Below, in pieces: positions 44,352 through 53,705 of a stretch of DNA of 64,000 nucleotides; the first letter of the stretch is position 1, and the number at the start of each line of letters is the position of its first letter. Under the pieces are notes generated by a model, which was given only the letters and a program-made list of their open reading frames with translations, had not been told where the DNA came from and did no database searches. Source of the DNA: Planctomycetes bacterium MalM25 (GTDB taxonomy: Bacteria; Planctomycetota; Planctomycetia; Pirellulales; Lacipirellulaceae); assembly GCA_007745835.1 (NCBI GenBank), contig CP036424.1, positions 3,893,968-3,957,967 on the forward strand. Direction: 5' to 3'. Made by a program: the position numbers and the translations under genes.

Positions 44352-45353
44352 ATGAAGTGGACCCTGACCTCCGCGCTGCTCGCAGCGCTAGCCACGGGCG
44401 CCCCCACCCTGGCCCAAGTAACTTTTTCCGAAGACTTCGATGACGGAGCCGCTTCGACCCGTTGGAGTGCCCCGATCGTCGACGCCGAGAACGGCGCCTT
44501 CGACGGCACGGTCGATTACGCATTCGACTACAGCACGGTCGGCATCCCGGCAGCTCCCGGAGGCGCCACCACGACGGGCGTGCTCTTCGAGGTTAACCGG
44601 ACCGACAACGGTGGAGACCAGGGCGAATCGGTCGCGATCCTGCCCGAGATCGCTGCGGGGGATCTTCCCGCTGGTTCGTTCCGTGTCTCTTATGACGCTT
44701 ACTTCGTGGTCGAAACCACGAATGGCGGTTCCACTGAATTCGGTCTGCTCGGCGTGCATACCGCCGCTCCGAATGCGCCCGCCGATCAAGGACTGAACGA
44801 CGACGTGCCATTCGACTTGGGCGTCAGCAACGGCAACGGCCTCGCCTGGAAAGTCAGCGGCGACGGTGGAGCCTTCAACGATTTCCACCGTTTCGAGGAC
44901 GCGGGCAACGCCGACGCTGGCAGCCAAACCGGACTCGGCGGCTTCGACGCACTCGTCGAAGGCACCATCCCCGGCCTCACCGGACCGATCGGCGACGGGC
45001 CTCAAGGGACGTGGGTCAAGCTCGCCATCGAGCGTGTCGGCGTCAATGTCTCGGTCTCGATTAACGGCTACGTCTTCGACACGATTCAAGACCTATCCGG
45101 AGACTACACCGATGGCACGATCCTGGTCGGCTACAGCGACCCGTTCAACTCGGTCGGTGTAACCACTTACGAGGTCGGCCCCGACCCGACCCCCCTCGAC
45201 GACTCGGACGGCCCGTTCGGCGACGCCATCCCCGGGTACGCCCACTTCCTGGTGGTCGACAACGTGGTGATCGAGTCGATCATCCCCGAGCCGACCTCGG
45301 CCGTGCTCGGCTTCCTGGCTCTGGCCGGTCTCGCCGTGCAGCGTCGTCGCTGA
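44352..45353 (+). CDS. PEP-CTERM protein, paralogue of the preceding gene
   Basis: A 333-residue exported protein. The signal is TSALLAALATGAPTLAQ. The N-terminal strands (FSEDFDDGAASTRWSAPIVD, YAFDYSTVGIP, VLFEVNRTDN) align in layout with those of the upstream PEP-CTERM protein, so the pair probably arose by duplication. It lacks the dockerin-like loops. The tail is IPEPTSAVLGFLALAGLAVQRR. The fold looks like a concanavalin-like lectin domain, with HFLVVDNVVIES as last strand. A terminator follows. Confidence 0.85.
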   Translation: MKWTLTSALLAALATGAPTLAQVTFSEDFDDGAASTRWSAPIVDAENGAFDGTVDYAFDYSTVGIPAAPGGATTTGVLFEVNRTDNGGDQGESVAILPEIAAGDLPAGSFRVSYDAYFVVETTNGGSTEFGLLGVHTAAPNAPADQGLNDDVPFDLGVSNGNGLAWKVSGDGGAFNDFHRFEDAGNADAGSQTGLGGFDALVEGTIPGLTGPIGDGPQGTWVKLAIERVGVNVSVSINGYVFDTIQDLSGDYTDGTILVGYSDPFNSVGVTTYEVGPDPTPLDDSDGPFGDAIPGYAHFLVVDNVVIESIIPEPTSAVLGFLALAGLAVQRRR

Positions 45354-45380
45354 GCGACAGCGCTTAGTCAACTAACGAAC

Positions 45381-45423
45381 GAAGCCGGCAGTGGGGACTC
45401 CCACCGCCGGCTTCGCTTTTTTA
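45381..45423 (+). terminator. Rho-independent terminator
   Basis: Stem GAAGCCGGC-GTGGG / CCCAC-GCCGGCTTC around GACT, then a run of T (GCTTTTTT). It lies 27 bases after the PEP-CTERM stop and could also serve the convergent gene ending at 45448. Confidence 0.88.
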
Positions 45424-45447
45424 TTGGTTGCGTCTCGGGTGGCCGTC

Positions 45448-46164
45448 TCAGATCGAGCCGTCCATGCCGAGCCGCATCTTCAGCTCCTCGAACTGTTCGA
45501 CGTAACGGTCGGTCGTCGAGTGAACGTGCTCCGCCTCGGTGATGAAGCGGAGGCTCTCGTCGCAGTCGACGTGGTGGTCGATCAGAACGTTCTCGTACGG
45601 CGAGAGGTCGCTGCCGTAGACGATCAGCAGCTTGTGCTCGTCGAGCTGCACTTCTTGCGGGGTGCGGGGGTTTAAGACCGCGACGCCGGTGCAGCCGTCG
45701 TTGGCGAGCAGGTCCTCGAAGTCCCACAGGATCGACTGCAGGATCGGCATGTCGATGTGCTCGCGGTACAGGTCGGTGTGACCCCCGCCCGAATGCCCGT
45801 GGCTGGTCTCGAGCACGACATCGACCGTCGGGCCGAGCGGCTCGAGCAGCTCCATGAAGGTGTCGAGCAGTTGGTCCTTGGTCGCCGCGGCCATGAGGAC
45901 GGGCACGTCGCTCCGCGACTCCTCGTCGCGGTAGACGTCGTGGCGGAAGCCCTGACGCGGCACGACCTCGAGGCCGTAGCTCGGGCGGACGGCGTTGGTC
46001 AGCTCGAAGTCGCCGTAGCGCGAGACGCCGAGGTGCGCCTCGAGCTCGCTCTCGCTGATCGCTTCGAAGCTGCTCGCCAGCGCCGTCGAGGTTTCGGCGT
46101 AGTCCGACGAGGGCGCCTGCTGCTCATCGAAGGCGTCGTTGAAGAAGCTCTTGAGGAATCCCAT
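45448..46164 (-). CDS. Conserved hypothetical protein
   Basis: A 238-residue cytoplasmic-looking protein I do not recognise as a named family. The ATG at 46164 gives MGFLKSFFNDAFDEQ. The body has acidic segments with strand-like pieces (VDVVLETSHGHSGGGHTDLYREHIDMP; TGVAVLNPRTPQEVQLDEHKLLIVYG). An HSGGGH cluster could bind metal, but that is only a pattern. No signal peptide or membrane helix. The gene stands alone between the PEP-CTERM pair and the cobalamin adenosyltransferase gene. Confidence 0.65.
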   Translation of the reverse strand: MGFLKSFFNDAFDEQQAPSSDYAETSTALASSFEAISESELEAHLGVSRYGDFELTNAVRPSYGLEVVPRQGFRHDVYRDEESRSDVPVLMAAATKDQLLDTFMELLEPLGPTVDVVLETSHGHSGGGHTDLYREHIDMPILQSILWDFEDLLANDGCTGVAVLNPRTPQEVQLDEHKLLIVYGSDLSPYENVLIDHHVDCDESLRFITEAEHVHSTTDRYVEQFEELKMRLGMDGSI

Positions 46165-46528
46165 GGGGGTCGCTCGGTTTGCGTTGTGGGTCGCTTGTCG
46201 GTTCGTGAAACGGCCCGGCTTCAGCGGGGGCGGCGAGGCGTCACGCAACGTGGCCTCTCTCCCCGGCGGGCAAACAACCCTAGGTCACCCCCGGTCGGCG
46301 CCAGAAAACGCTCATAAGCACCAACGGATCGGTCCCGGCTCGTGGCCGCACAACCGGCAAGATCGGCCCGCCCCCCTCGCGAACCGACTCGCTTGATGCG
46401 GCGGGTCAACACGCGTTGCCCGATCGCCGCAGCCGGGAGCGGGCTGGGCGGTCTCCTCGGGGGTGACTACGCTGCCGCAGCAGGAAGGACCGCCTGCCAC
46501 CAACCGTCCTCCAGTCCTGGCGCGTTCC
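46165..46528. other. 364-base intergenic region, no gene seen
   Basis: The divergent conserved hypothetical and adenosyltransferase genes share this gap. The open frames seen here are short and shadow-like. I looked for a cobalamin riboswitch because of the downstream gene and saw no B12-box-like conserved core. No palindromic repeat was found. Confidence 0.5.
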
Positions 46529-47104
46529 ATGAAGATCTACACCAAGACCGGCGACGCGGGCCAAACGGGCCTGTTTGGCGGGGGACGCGTCTCGAAAGAC
46601 CACGCCCGCATCACCGCCTACGGCACGCTCGACGAGCTGAACGCCGCGATCGGCTTGGCCCGCGCCGAGGCGGGTCGTACCGACTGGTCGGATGAGGCCG
46701 CCCGCGACCGGATCGACGCCATCCTGAGCGAGGCGCAGAACCGGCTGTTCGACCTGGGCGCCGAGCTGGCCACGCCCGACCCGGAGACCCGCTCGCTGGC
46801 GGTGTTGGACGAGCGGCACGTGGCCGCCCTGGAGGAGGCGATCGACCACCACGAGGCGTCGCTCCCGGCGCTCCGCAACTTCATCCTGCCCGGGGGCGCG
46901 GCGGTGGCGGCCCAGCTGCACCTGGCCCGCTGCGTCTGCCGGCGTGCCGAGCGTGGCCTGGTGACGCTGGCCGGCCAGGAGCCGATCCGGGAGCTGCCGC
47001 TGGTCTATGTGAACCGGCTGAGCGACCTGCTCTTCGTGCTGGCCCGGGCCGCCAATCAGGCCGCCGGCGGGGGAGATACTCCTTGGGAGAAGGCTTCCGG
47101 ATAG
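46529..47104 (+). CDS. Cob(I)alamin adenosyltransferase, PduO type
   Basis: Transfers adenosyl from ATP to cob(I)alamin to form coenzyme B12. The 191-residue protein has the PduO start (KIYTKTGDAGQTGLFGGGRVSKDHARI) with its ATP loop, AYGTLDELNAAIGLARAEA, and the helix with ILPGGAAVAAQLHLARCVCRRAERGL. The ATG at 46529 matches the family start; an upstream extension is not family-like. No B12-dependent enzyme is adjacent. The PII gene follows on the same strand. Confidence 0.93.
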   Translation: MKIYTKTGDAGQTGLFGGGRVSKDHARITAYGTLDELNAAIGLARAEAGRTDWSDEAARDRIDAILSEAQNRLFDLGAELATPDPETRSLAVLDERHVAALEEAIDHHEASLPALRNFILPGGAAVAAQLHLARCVCRRAERGLVTLAGQEPIRELPLVYVNRLSDLLFVLARAANQAAGGGDTPWEKASG

Positions 47105-47572
<468 letters not shown>

Positions 47573-47660
47573 GATCCCCCCACGGGATCGCTCGTCACGC
47601 GACGCGGCCACCCTTCGACGCCGCGGCGGGCACGCCCTGCCGACGCGCCGATTCCTTTGA

Positions 47661-50387
47661 TTGAGCAGGCTAGTTTTGTCCTCGCGGCGCCCTGGCGACG
47701 ACTCGGCGGAGCCCGGTAGCGACACCAACCTCGGGGTCGGCCTGCCCGAACACCTGGAGCGGGCCAAGAGCGCGCTCCTCGAAGCCCGCGAAGAGGTCCG
47801 CGGGGCGCACCAGCGGGGCCTGCCCGCCGTCAGGGTCTGCGCCCGCCTGACCTCGGCCGCCGACGCCGCGGTCGGCACGCTCTGGCGAGCCGCGATCGCC
47901 GACCTGCCGGCCGACGAGGCGAAACGACTCGAGGCGGGTTGCGTGCTGGTCGCCCACGGCGGCTACGGACGCCGCCAGCTCGCGCCGCACTCCGACATCG
48001 ACCTGATGATCCTGCACACCAGTGCGGCGAGCTCGGTCGCCGAGGACCTGTCGCGGCGGTTCACCTCGGAGATGTTCGACATCGGCCTGGAGCTGGGGCA
48101 CAGCCTCCGCTCGATCGACGACGCCCTGCAACTGGCCCCGTCCGACCCGGTGATCGCCACGTCGCTGCTGGAATCGCGGCACGTGATCGGCTCGCAGGCG
48201 ACCTACGAGCGGTTCATCACCGCGTTCCGCTCCAACACCCAGCGACGCGGCGTGCGGGCGAGCGAGGAGTTCGTCGAGGCCCGCCGGCAAGAACGCCAGA
48301 AGTACGGCGAGACGGTCTACCTGCTGGAGCCCAACCTCAAACGCTCGCGGGGCGGCCTCCGCGACATCCACCTGCTGCGTTGGCTCTGGTACGTTCAGCT
48401 GGGGATCAGCGACCTCGACCGGGTCCACGCCGCGGGCGCCCTGTCGCGGTACGACCACCACCGGCTGATCTCCGCGCGCGACTTCCTGTTGCGGACCCGC
48501 AACGAGCTGCACTTCGGCTCGCCCCGCGCGGGCGACGCGCTCTACCGGCACGAGCAGCTGCGGCTCGCCGAGGCGCTCGGCTACCACGGCACGGAGGGCC
48601 TGCGTCCGGTCGAGCAGTTCATGCGTGACTACTTCCGCCACGCCGGCTTCGTCTGGTTCCTCACGAGCCGCGTCTCGGAGCTGACCACGCGCCGGCGGAC
48701 CGTGGCCAAGGCGATCGAGCCGATCCTCAGCCGCTCGGTCGCCAACGACTACCGCATCGGGTTCTCCGAGATCACCGCGACCGAGGCGGGCCGCAAGAAG
48801 CTGGGCCGCGAGACGGGGGAGGTGCTCCACCTGCTCACGTTGGCTCGCGACCACGACAAGCGGATCGCCCAGGACACCTGGTACGCCGTCTACCGCACGG
48901 CCCCCGACCTGCCCGAGGAGCTCATGCCCGAGGCGGCCGAGCAGTTCCTCACGCTCCTCGCCCAACCGAAGGGCCTCGGCCAGCTGCTGCGTCGGGCGCA
49001 CCACCTCCGCGTGTTGGAGCGTGTCGTGCCCGCGTTCCGCGGCGTGCGTTGCCTGTTGCAATTCAACCAGTACCACAAGTTCACGGTCGACGAACACAGC
49101 CTCCGCGCCGTCGATCTGGCGACCCGCTTCGCCGACCGCCAGGACCACTTGGGCGCCGCGTACCGCTCGGTCGAAGACCTCGGGCTGCTGCACCTCGCCC
49201 TGCTGTTGCACGACACGGGCAAGGCGCTCGAGGGGGATCACAGCGTCACCGGCGAGCAGCTGGCGATCGAAACGGCCCGGCGCCTCGGACTCAACGCCGA
49301 GCGGACCCAGCGGCTCGCGACGCTTGTCCGCCGCCACCTGAGCATGTCGCACCTCGCCTTCCGCCGGGACACGCACGACCCGGCGCTGCTGGGCGACTTC
49401 GCGAAGCAGATCGGCGACGCCGAGACGATGACCATGCTGTTCGTCCTGACCTGCGCCGACATGGCGGCGGTCGGCCCCGGCGTGCTGAACGACTGGAAGA
49501 TCAGCGTGCTCGCCGACCTGCACCAACGCGCCATCGACCGCCTGGAACACCGCGCGCTCCGCGTCGAGGACCGGCGTGACGCGGTGCGGATGTCGGTCTG
49601 GCAGACGCTCAAGCCGGACGAGCGCGACCGCTCAGAGTTCAAAGAGCTGTTCGAGGCGTTGCCCGAGCCCTTCCTCACGTCGCGGTCGCCCACGGCCCTG
49701 GCGAGCTCGTTACGCCGGCTGGTCCGTGTCGCCTCGGGCGAAACGCCCCCGCCGGAGAGCCCGGCCCGCCAGGGGGTCGACGCGTGGGGCGGCTACCAGA
49801 GCGACGACTCGACCCTCGAGATGGTCGCCGCGGTCGCCGACGGCGGCGGGCGCGGCGTCTTCGCCAGCATGGCGGGAGCCCTCTCCAGCAAGGGGCTCCG
49901 CATCCTGACGGCCGAGACCGCGATCCTCCCCCACGGCGTCCTGCTGCTACGCTTCACCGCCGAGGACCCGAACCCCGCCCTCAACGCCGCCGAGGCGAAC
50001 CGCCGCGTTCGCGGCATCGCGACGGCGTTGATCCATGCGGTCGACAACCACGAACCGCCGAAGCTGCCCAAGGTCTGGGGCGCCGACCGGGTCGAAGAGG
50101 CCGCCGCGCTCTCCGGCATGCCGAACGAGGTGCGGCTCGACAGGGAGCTCTCCGATGAGTGCGCGATCATCGAGGTCTTCACGATCGACCAGGCGGGCCT
50201 GCTGTACGACCTGGCCCGCACGCTGCACGAGGTCGGCCTGGTGATCCGCTTCGCGAAGATCGCTACGTCGCTCGACCAGGTGGTCGATGTCTTCTACGTG
50301 ACCAACCGCGACGGCGCTAAACCGACCGACGACGAGCTGCTCGGCGAGGTCAGCCGCCGGCTGATGGCGGTGATTGAGCGAGACTGA
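47661..50387 (+). CDS. glnD: [Protein-PII] uridylyltransferase / uridylyl-removing enzyme
   Basis: A 908-residue bifunctional enzyme that adds UMP to PII and removes it in response to glutamine. The nucleotidyltransferase motif is GGYGRRQLAPHSDIDLMI (Asp112 and Asp114). The GlnE-like helical region follows, then an HD domain (LLLHDTGKALEGDHSVTGEQLA). Two ACT domains make up the C-terminus (from about residue 715; and DECAIIEVFTIDQAGLLYDLARTL). The TTG at 47661 is the only usable early start and is uncertain. The last 38 bases of coding sequence are duplicated at 51132-51171 on the far side of the K+ channel gene. Confidence 0.93.
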   Translation: MSRLVLSSRRPGDDSAEPGSDTNLGVGLPEHLERAKSALLEAREEVRGAHQRGLPAVRVCARLTSAADAAVGTLWRAAIADLPADEAKRLEAGCVLVAHGGYGRRQLAPHSDIDLMILHTSAASSVAEDLSRRFTSEMFDIGLELGHSLRSIDDALQLAPSDPVIATSLLESRHVIGSQATYERFITAFRSNTQRRGVRASEEFVEARRQERQKYGETVYLLEPNLKRSRGGLRDIHLLRWLWYVQLGISDLDRVHAAGALSRYDHHRLISARDFLLRTRNELHFGSPRAGDALYRHEQLRLAEALGYHGTEGLRPVEQFMRDYFRHAGFVWFLTSRVSELTTRRRTVAKAIEPILSRSVANDYRIGFSEITATEAGRKKLGRETGEVLHLLTLARDHDKRIAQDTWYAVYRTAPDLPEELMPEAAEQFLTLLAQPKGLGQLLRRAHHLRVLERVVPAFRGVRCLLQFNQYHKFTVDEHSLRAVDLATRFADRQDHLGAAYRSVEDLGLLHLALLLHDTGKALEGDHSVTGEQLAIETARRLGLNAERTQRLATLVRRHLSMSHLAFRRDTHDPALLGDFAKQIGDAETMTMLFVLTCADMAAVGPGVLNDWKISVLADLHQRAIDRLEHRALRVEDRRDAVRMSVWQTLKPDERDRSEFKELFEALPEPFLTSRSPTALASSLRRLVRVASGETPPPESPARQGVDAWGGYQSDDSTLEMVAAVADGGGRGVFASMAGALSSKGLRILTAETAILPHGVLLLRFTAEDPNPALNAAEANRRVRGIATALIHAVDNHEPPKLPKVWGADRVEEAAALSGMPNEVRLDRELSDECAIIEVFTIDQAGLLYDLARTLHEVGLVIRFAKIATSLDQVVDVFYVTNRDGAKPTDDELLGEVSRRLMAVIERD

Positions 50388-50389
50388 GG
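50350..50389. repeat. 40-base direct repeat, left copy (glnD 3' end)
   Basis: Bases 50350-50389, which include the glnD stop codon, recur at 51132-51171 with 39 of 40 identical (A at 50381 versus G at 51163). The two copies are 782 bases apart and enclose the K+ channel gene. Confidence 0.9.
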
Positions 50390-50394
50390 GGCCA

Positions 50395-51120
50395 ATGTCG
50401 ATCACCAAGCTTCGCTCAATCATCGAGTCAACCGACACGCCCGCTGGCAGGGCGTTCGACGCCACGGTTCAGCTGCTGATCGTCATCTCCATGGTCGCAT
50501 TCGCCATCGAGACGCTCCCCAACCTCAGCGCTACGACGCGATGCTTGCTCCGCGTCATCGAGCTGGGCTCTCTCGTCCTCTTCACGGCCGAATACTTGCT
50601 ACGCCTGCTCCTCGCGGAGAAGCCGCTGCGGTACGCGACCTCGTTCTTCGGCGTCGTTGATCTGCTGGCGATCGCCCCGATGATGCTCGGGGCGTTCGAC
50701 GCGCGGACCGTGCGGGCACTGCGATTGCTGCGGCTACTCCGCCTGCTGAAGCTGGTCCGCTACAGCGCCGCAGTGCGGCGGCTCCACCTCGCCCTCAAGA
50801 TCGCCTGGGAAGAGCTGATCCTCTTTTCAGTCATCAGCGGCATCTTGCTCTTTATCGCCGCGGCGGGGATCTACCAGTTCGAGCACGAGGCCCAACCCGA
50901 GGCGTTCGCCTCGATCTTCCACGCTCTGTGGTGGGCCATGGTGACACTCACGACCGTCGGTTACGGGGACGTTTACCCCATCACCGTTGGCGGTCGCGCC
51001 TTCACTTTCTTGGTGTTGGTTGTCGGTCTCGGGGTCGTAGCGGCTCCGACAGCAATGGTCGCCAGCGCTTTGACGCAAGCGAGGCAGATCGAATCGGCAC
51101 GCGAAGAAGATCGCGAATAA
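50395..51120 (+). CDS. Voltage-gated-type potassium channel
   Basis: A 241-residue inner-membrane channel with six helices and a pore loop. S4 has Arg/Lys every third residue (RALRLLRLLRLLKLVRY). The selectivity filter is TVGYGD in the P-loop WWAMVTLTTVGYGDVYP. S1, S2, S3, S5 and S6 are recognisable in order. The length is that of compact prokaryotic Kv channels without a regulatory domain. The ATG at 50395 is six bases after the left 40-base repeat. GC content is lower than that of glnD. The flanking direct repeats suggest it was inserted after glnD. Confidence 0.93.
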   Translation: MSITKLRSIIESTDTPAGRAFDATVQLLIVISMVAFAIETLPNLSATTRCLLRVIELGSLVLFTAEYLLRLLLAEKPLRYATSFFGVVDLLAIAPMMLGAFDARTVRALRLLRLLRLLKLVRYSAAVRRLHLALKIAWEELILFSVISGILLFIAAAGIYQFEHEAQPEAFASIFHALWWAMVTLTTVGYGDVYPITVGGRAFTFLVLVVGLGVVAAPTAMVASALTQARQIESAREEDRE

Positions 51121-51131
51121 CAAACTCTATT

Positions 51132-51171
51132 TCAGCCGCCGGCTGATGGCGGTGATTGAGCGGGACTGAGG
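51132..51171. repeat. 40-base direct repeat, right copy
   Basis: Copy of 50350-50389 with one mismatch. It starts 11 bases after the K+ channel stop and, read on the minus strand, encodes the last 12 residues and the stop codon of the converging gene. Confidence 0.9.
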
Positions 51172-52376
51172 TCGGGGTCGCGGGTCAAGTCGTAGCTGAA
51201 CGCTCCGAGCAGCGTGCCGTACGGGACCTCGTGGCACGCGGCGCAGCTCTTACCCGCCCGCAGGGCGCCCACCATGCCAACATGACGTTTGCCCCCCTCG
51301 GCGCCCTCCTCAATAACGAGGTCCTCCTGGCCACGGAGACGCTCCAGGGCGGCGGATTCAAACGAATTCGGCCCACGCGTCGGGACCCCGTCGAGCGCTT
51401 CCATGTTGGGCAACTCATCCAAGACATAGACCGTCGGATCGTCGTGCTTGAGCAGGCCGATCAGTTCCAAACGCCGCAGCGTCCAACGCCCGCCCGAATC
51501 GCTGTTTCTCTTCCATTCGTCGTAAGGCACGTCGCCCAAGCCGTGGCCCAAAAAACCGGCGACGCGTTCCGGCGCCTTATCGAGGTAGCCCAAACGCTCT
51601 TGATCCAAGAACTCCTCCTGGGTGGTCCGGTGGATCTCCTCCGCCGTCGAGCTGTCGGCCCGGGACGCGAGCCGCAATGGCAGGCGGATCGGCTCGCTCA
51701 CCAGATCTTCCAAGGAGTAGTCAAGCCGACGCTCGGTCACCGGGCCCATCCGCGCGAAGCCAAACCCGGGACTACGAGCGAACCGTTTGTAGGAGTCGCT
51801 GTGGATCCGTTCGAGCTGAGACGAATAACCACGCCAGGGCGATCGATCCTCGTCGAGCGAAGTCAGGGCCTCTTCTTGCCCTTGGGTCAACGACACGGGG
51901 TTGAGGATCGCCTGGGGCGGCTCCGGCAGCCGATCGCGGATCGACACGATCGGGTGAGCTCGACGCATGGCTTCGACGCGCTGATCGGACTCGACCGCGT
52001 AGCGGAACGTCGGGATGTAGGCGAGGAACATCACCGCGGCGCAGGCGAGCAGCCGGCCGCGGGGTCGTTCCTTCCAGGGCGTCGAGCCGACGCAGATCAA
52101 GAAGGTCCCGATCGACTGCAAGAAGAGCGCGGACGAGAAGAACGGGACCGAGAGGAAAAAAACGAGCAGGCAGGGAACGAAGGCGATCGCCCCGCGCCGT
52201 TTGGCAATCACCACCCCCGCCGCCGCCAGCAAGAGCAGCGACACGACGGCGCACACCGTGTAGTTGGCCCCAAGCCAACTGACCGGCCCCGCCACACCGG
52301 CCAGAACGCCGGTCGCCAGCAAGAGATCAAGAAGAGTAAACCGCCACCGGGGAGCACGATCGGGTGAATCGTCCAC
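51132..52376 (-). CDS. Membrane protein with a single CxxCH heme motif
   Basis: A 414-residue protein of unknown function. Four hydrophobic helices occupy the first 140 residues (DLLLATGVLAGVAGPVSWLG; CAVVSLLLLAAAGVVIA; AFVPCLLVFFLSVPFF; LLACAAVMFLAYIPTF). A soluble part follows and ends with a covalent heme motif, GKSCAACHEVPYGTLLGAFSYDL. The last residues (LSPAQSPPSAGG) come from the 40-base direct repeat. An AGGAGA site lies 8 bases before the GTG at 52376. The C-terminal part is probably periplasmic because heme is attached there. Confidence 0.7.
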   Translation of the reverse strand: MDDSPDRAPRWRFTLLDLLLATGVLAGVAGPVSWLGANYTVCAVVSLLLLAAAGVVIAKRRGAIAFVPCLLVFFLSVPFFSSALFLQSIGTFLICVGSTPWKERPRGRLLACAAVMFLAYIPTFRYAVESDQRVEAMRRAHPIVSIRDRLPEPPQAILNPVSLTQGQEEALTSLDEDRSPWRGYSSQLERIHSDSYKRFARSPGFGFARMGPVTERRLDYSLEDLVSEPIRLPLRLASRADSSTAEEIHRTTQEEFLDQERLGYLDKAPERVAGFLGHGLGDVPYDEWKRNSDSGGRWTLRRLELIGLLKHDDPTVYVLDELPNMEALDGVPTRGPNSFESAALERLRGQEDLVIEEGAEGGKRHVGMVGALRAGKSCAACHEVPYGTLLGAFSYDLTRDPDLSPAQSPPSAGG

Positions 52377-52532
52377 GTCGCTTCTCCTTGTTCAGAAGCC
52401 CTTCCCCGGCGTGTTCATTATTTGCCGTCGCGGATATTCGGTCAAACTCGCCCGATGGCGGCGGGGCGATCCAAGAACTAAACTGGAGGGCTACCCCCTC
52501 CCGCCCGCCGCTGCCTACCCCCTCCCGCTTCC

Positions 52533-53672
52533 ATGCTCCGTTACTGGACCGCCGGCGAATCACACGGTCAGACGCTCCTCGCGCTGGTCGATGGCTTCCC
52601 CGCCGGCGTGACGCTCGACACGTCGGGCATCGACGCCGACCTCAAGCTCCGCCAGGGGGGCTACGGCCGCGGCGGACGCCAGCGGATCGAGACCGACAAG
52701 GTGCAGATCCGCACGGGCGTCTGGCAGAACACGTCGCTCGGCTCGCCGATCGCCCTGGAGGTGGTCAACAAGGACTACAAGCTGGAGCGGCTGGAGGACC
52801 TGCCCCGCCCCCGCCCCGGCCACGCCGACCTGACCGGCAGCGTGAAGCACCTGGGGGGAATCCGCCCGATCCTCGAGCGCTCGTCCGCCCGCGAGACGGC
52901 CGTCCGCGTCGCCGCCGGCGGTCTGGCGAAGCTGCTGCTCAAAGAGTTCGGCATCGAGACGATCGGCTACGTCGTCGAGCTGGGCGGCGAACGGATCGAG
53001 CCCGTAGAAGGCACGATCGAGGAGCTCCGCGAGATCCGCTCCAAGAGCGAGATCTACGCCCTCAACCCCGAGCGGGACGAGGCGATCAAGGAGCTGATCA
53101 AGAAGACCGGCAAGGCGGGCGACACGCTAGGCGGCGTGCTCGAAGTGCGTGTCGACGGCCTGCCGATCGGCCTGGGGACCCACGCGCAGTGGGACCGCAA
53201 GCTCGACGGCCGACTCGCCCAAGCGGTGATGGCGGTGCAGGCGATCAAGGGGGTCGAAATCGGCCTCGGGTTCGAGGCGGCCCGCCGGCCCGGCTCGCAG
53301 GTGCACGACCCGATCCACTTCGACGAGTCCGAGAGAGAGACCGCGAACCTCGGCTTCACCCGCCCCACGAACAACGCGGGCGGGATCGAGGGGGGCATGA
53401 CGAACGGCCAGTCGCTGATCGTCCGCGCCGCGAAGAAGCCGATCAGCACGCTCGCGAAGCCGCTGGCAAGCGTGAACCTCCAGACAAAAGAGGAAGACGT
53501 GGCGAGCTACGAACGCTCGGATGTCTGCGCTGTGCCCGCGGCGGGCATTATCGTCGAGGCGGTAGTCGCCTTCGAGATCGCCGCCGCCCTGGTCGATAAG
53601 TTCGGTAGCGACAGCCTCGCCGAGATGAAGGCCCGCTACGACCTGTTCCTCCAGATGGCCCGAGAGAAATAG
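52533..53672 (+). CDS. aroC: Chorismate synthase
   Basis: Last step of the shikimate pathway: 5-enolpyruvylshikimate 3-phosphate to chorismate, using reduced FMN. The 379-residue protein begins MLRYWTAGESHGQTLLALVDGFPAG (FMN-binding start). It has RQGGYGRGGRQRIETDKV, RPGHADLTGSVKHL, ARETAVRVAAGGLAK and the FTRPTNNAGGIEGGMTNGQ motif. Chorismate feeds the futalosine pathway seen at the left end of the window. The AsmA-like gene follows after 33 bases. Confidence 0.96.
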   Translation: MLRYWTAGESHGQTLLALVDGFPAGVTLDTSGIDADLKLRQGGYGRGGRQRIETDKVQIRTGVWQNTSLGSPIALEVVNKDYKLERLEDLPRPRPGHADLTGSVKHLGGIRPILERSSARETAVRVAAGGLAKLLLKEFGIETIGYVVELGGERIEPVEGTIEELREIRSKSEIYALNPERDEAIKELIKKTGKAGDTLGGVLEVRVDGLPIGLGTHAQWDRKLDGRLAQAVMAVQAIKGVEIGLGFEAARRPGSQVHDPIHFDESERETANLGFTRPTNNAGGIEGGMTNGQSLIVRAAKKPISTLAKPLASVNLQTKEEDVASYERSDVCAVPAAGIIVEAVVAFEIAAALVDKFGSDSLAEMKARYDLFLQMAREK

Positions 53673-53705
53673 CGGGATCGCGGATTGGCGATCCCCAGTC
53701 CGCGG

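Noticed and set aside
46165-46528. Possible cobalamin riboswitch before the adenosyltransferase gene
   Set aside because: No B12-box-like conserved core or plausible long-range fold was visible.
47670-49550. Minus-strand open frame of 626 codons antisense to glnD
   Set aside because: GlnD motifs are intact in the other strand; the antisense product has no recognisable feature.
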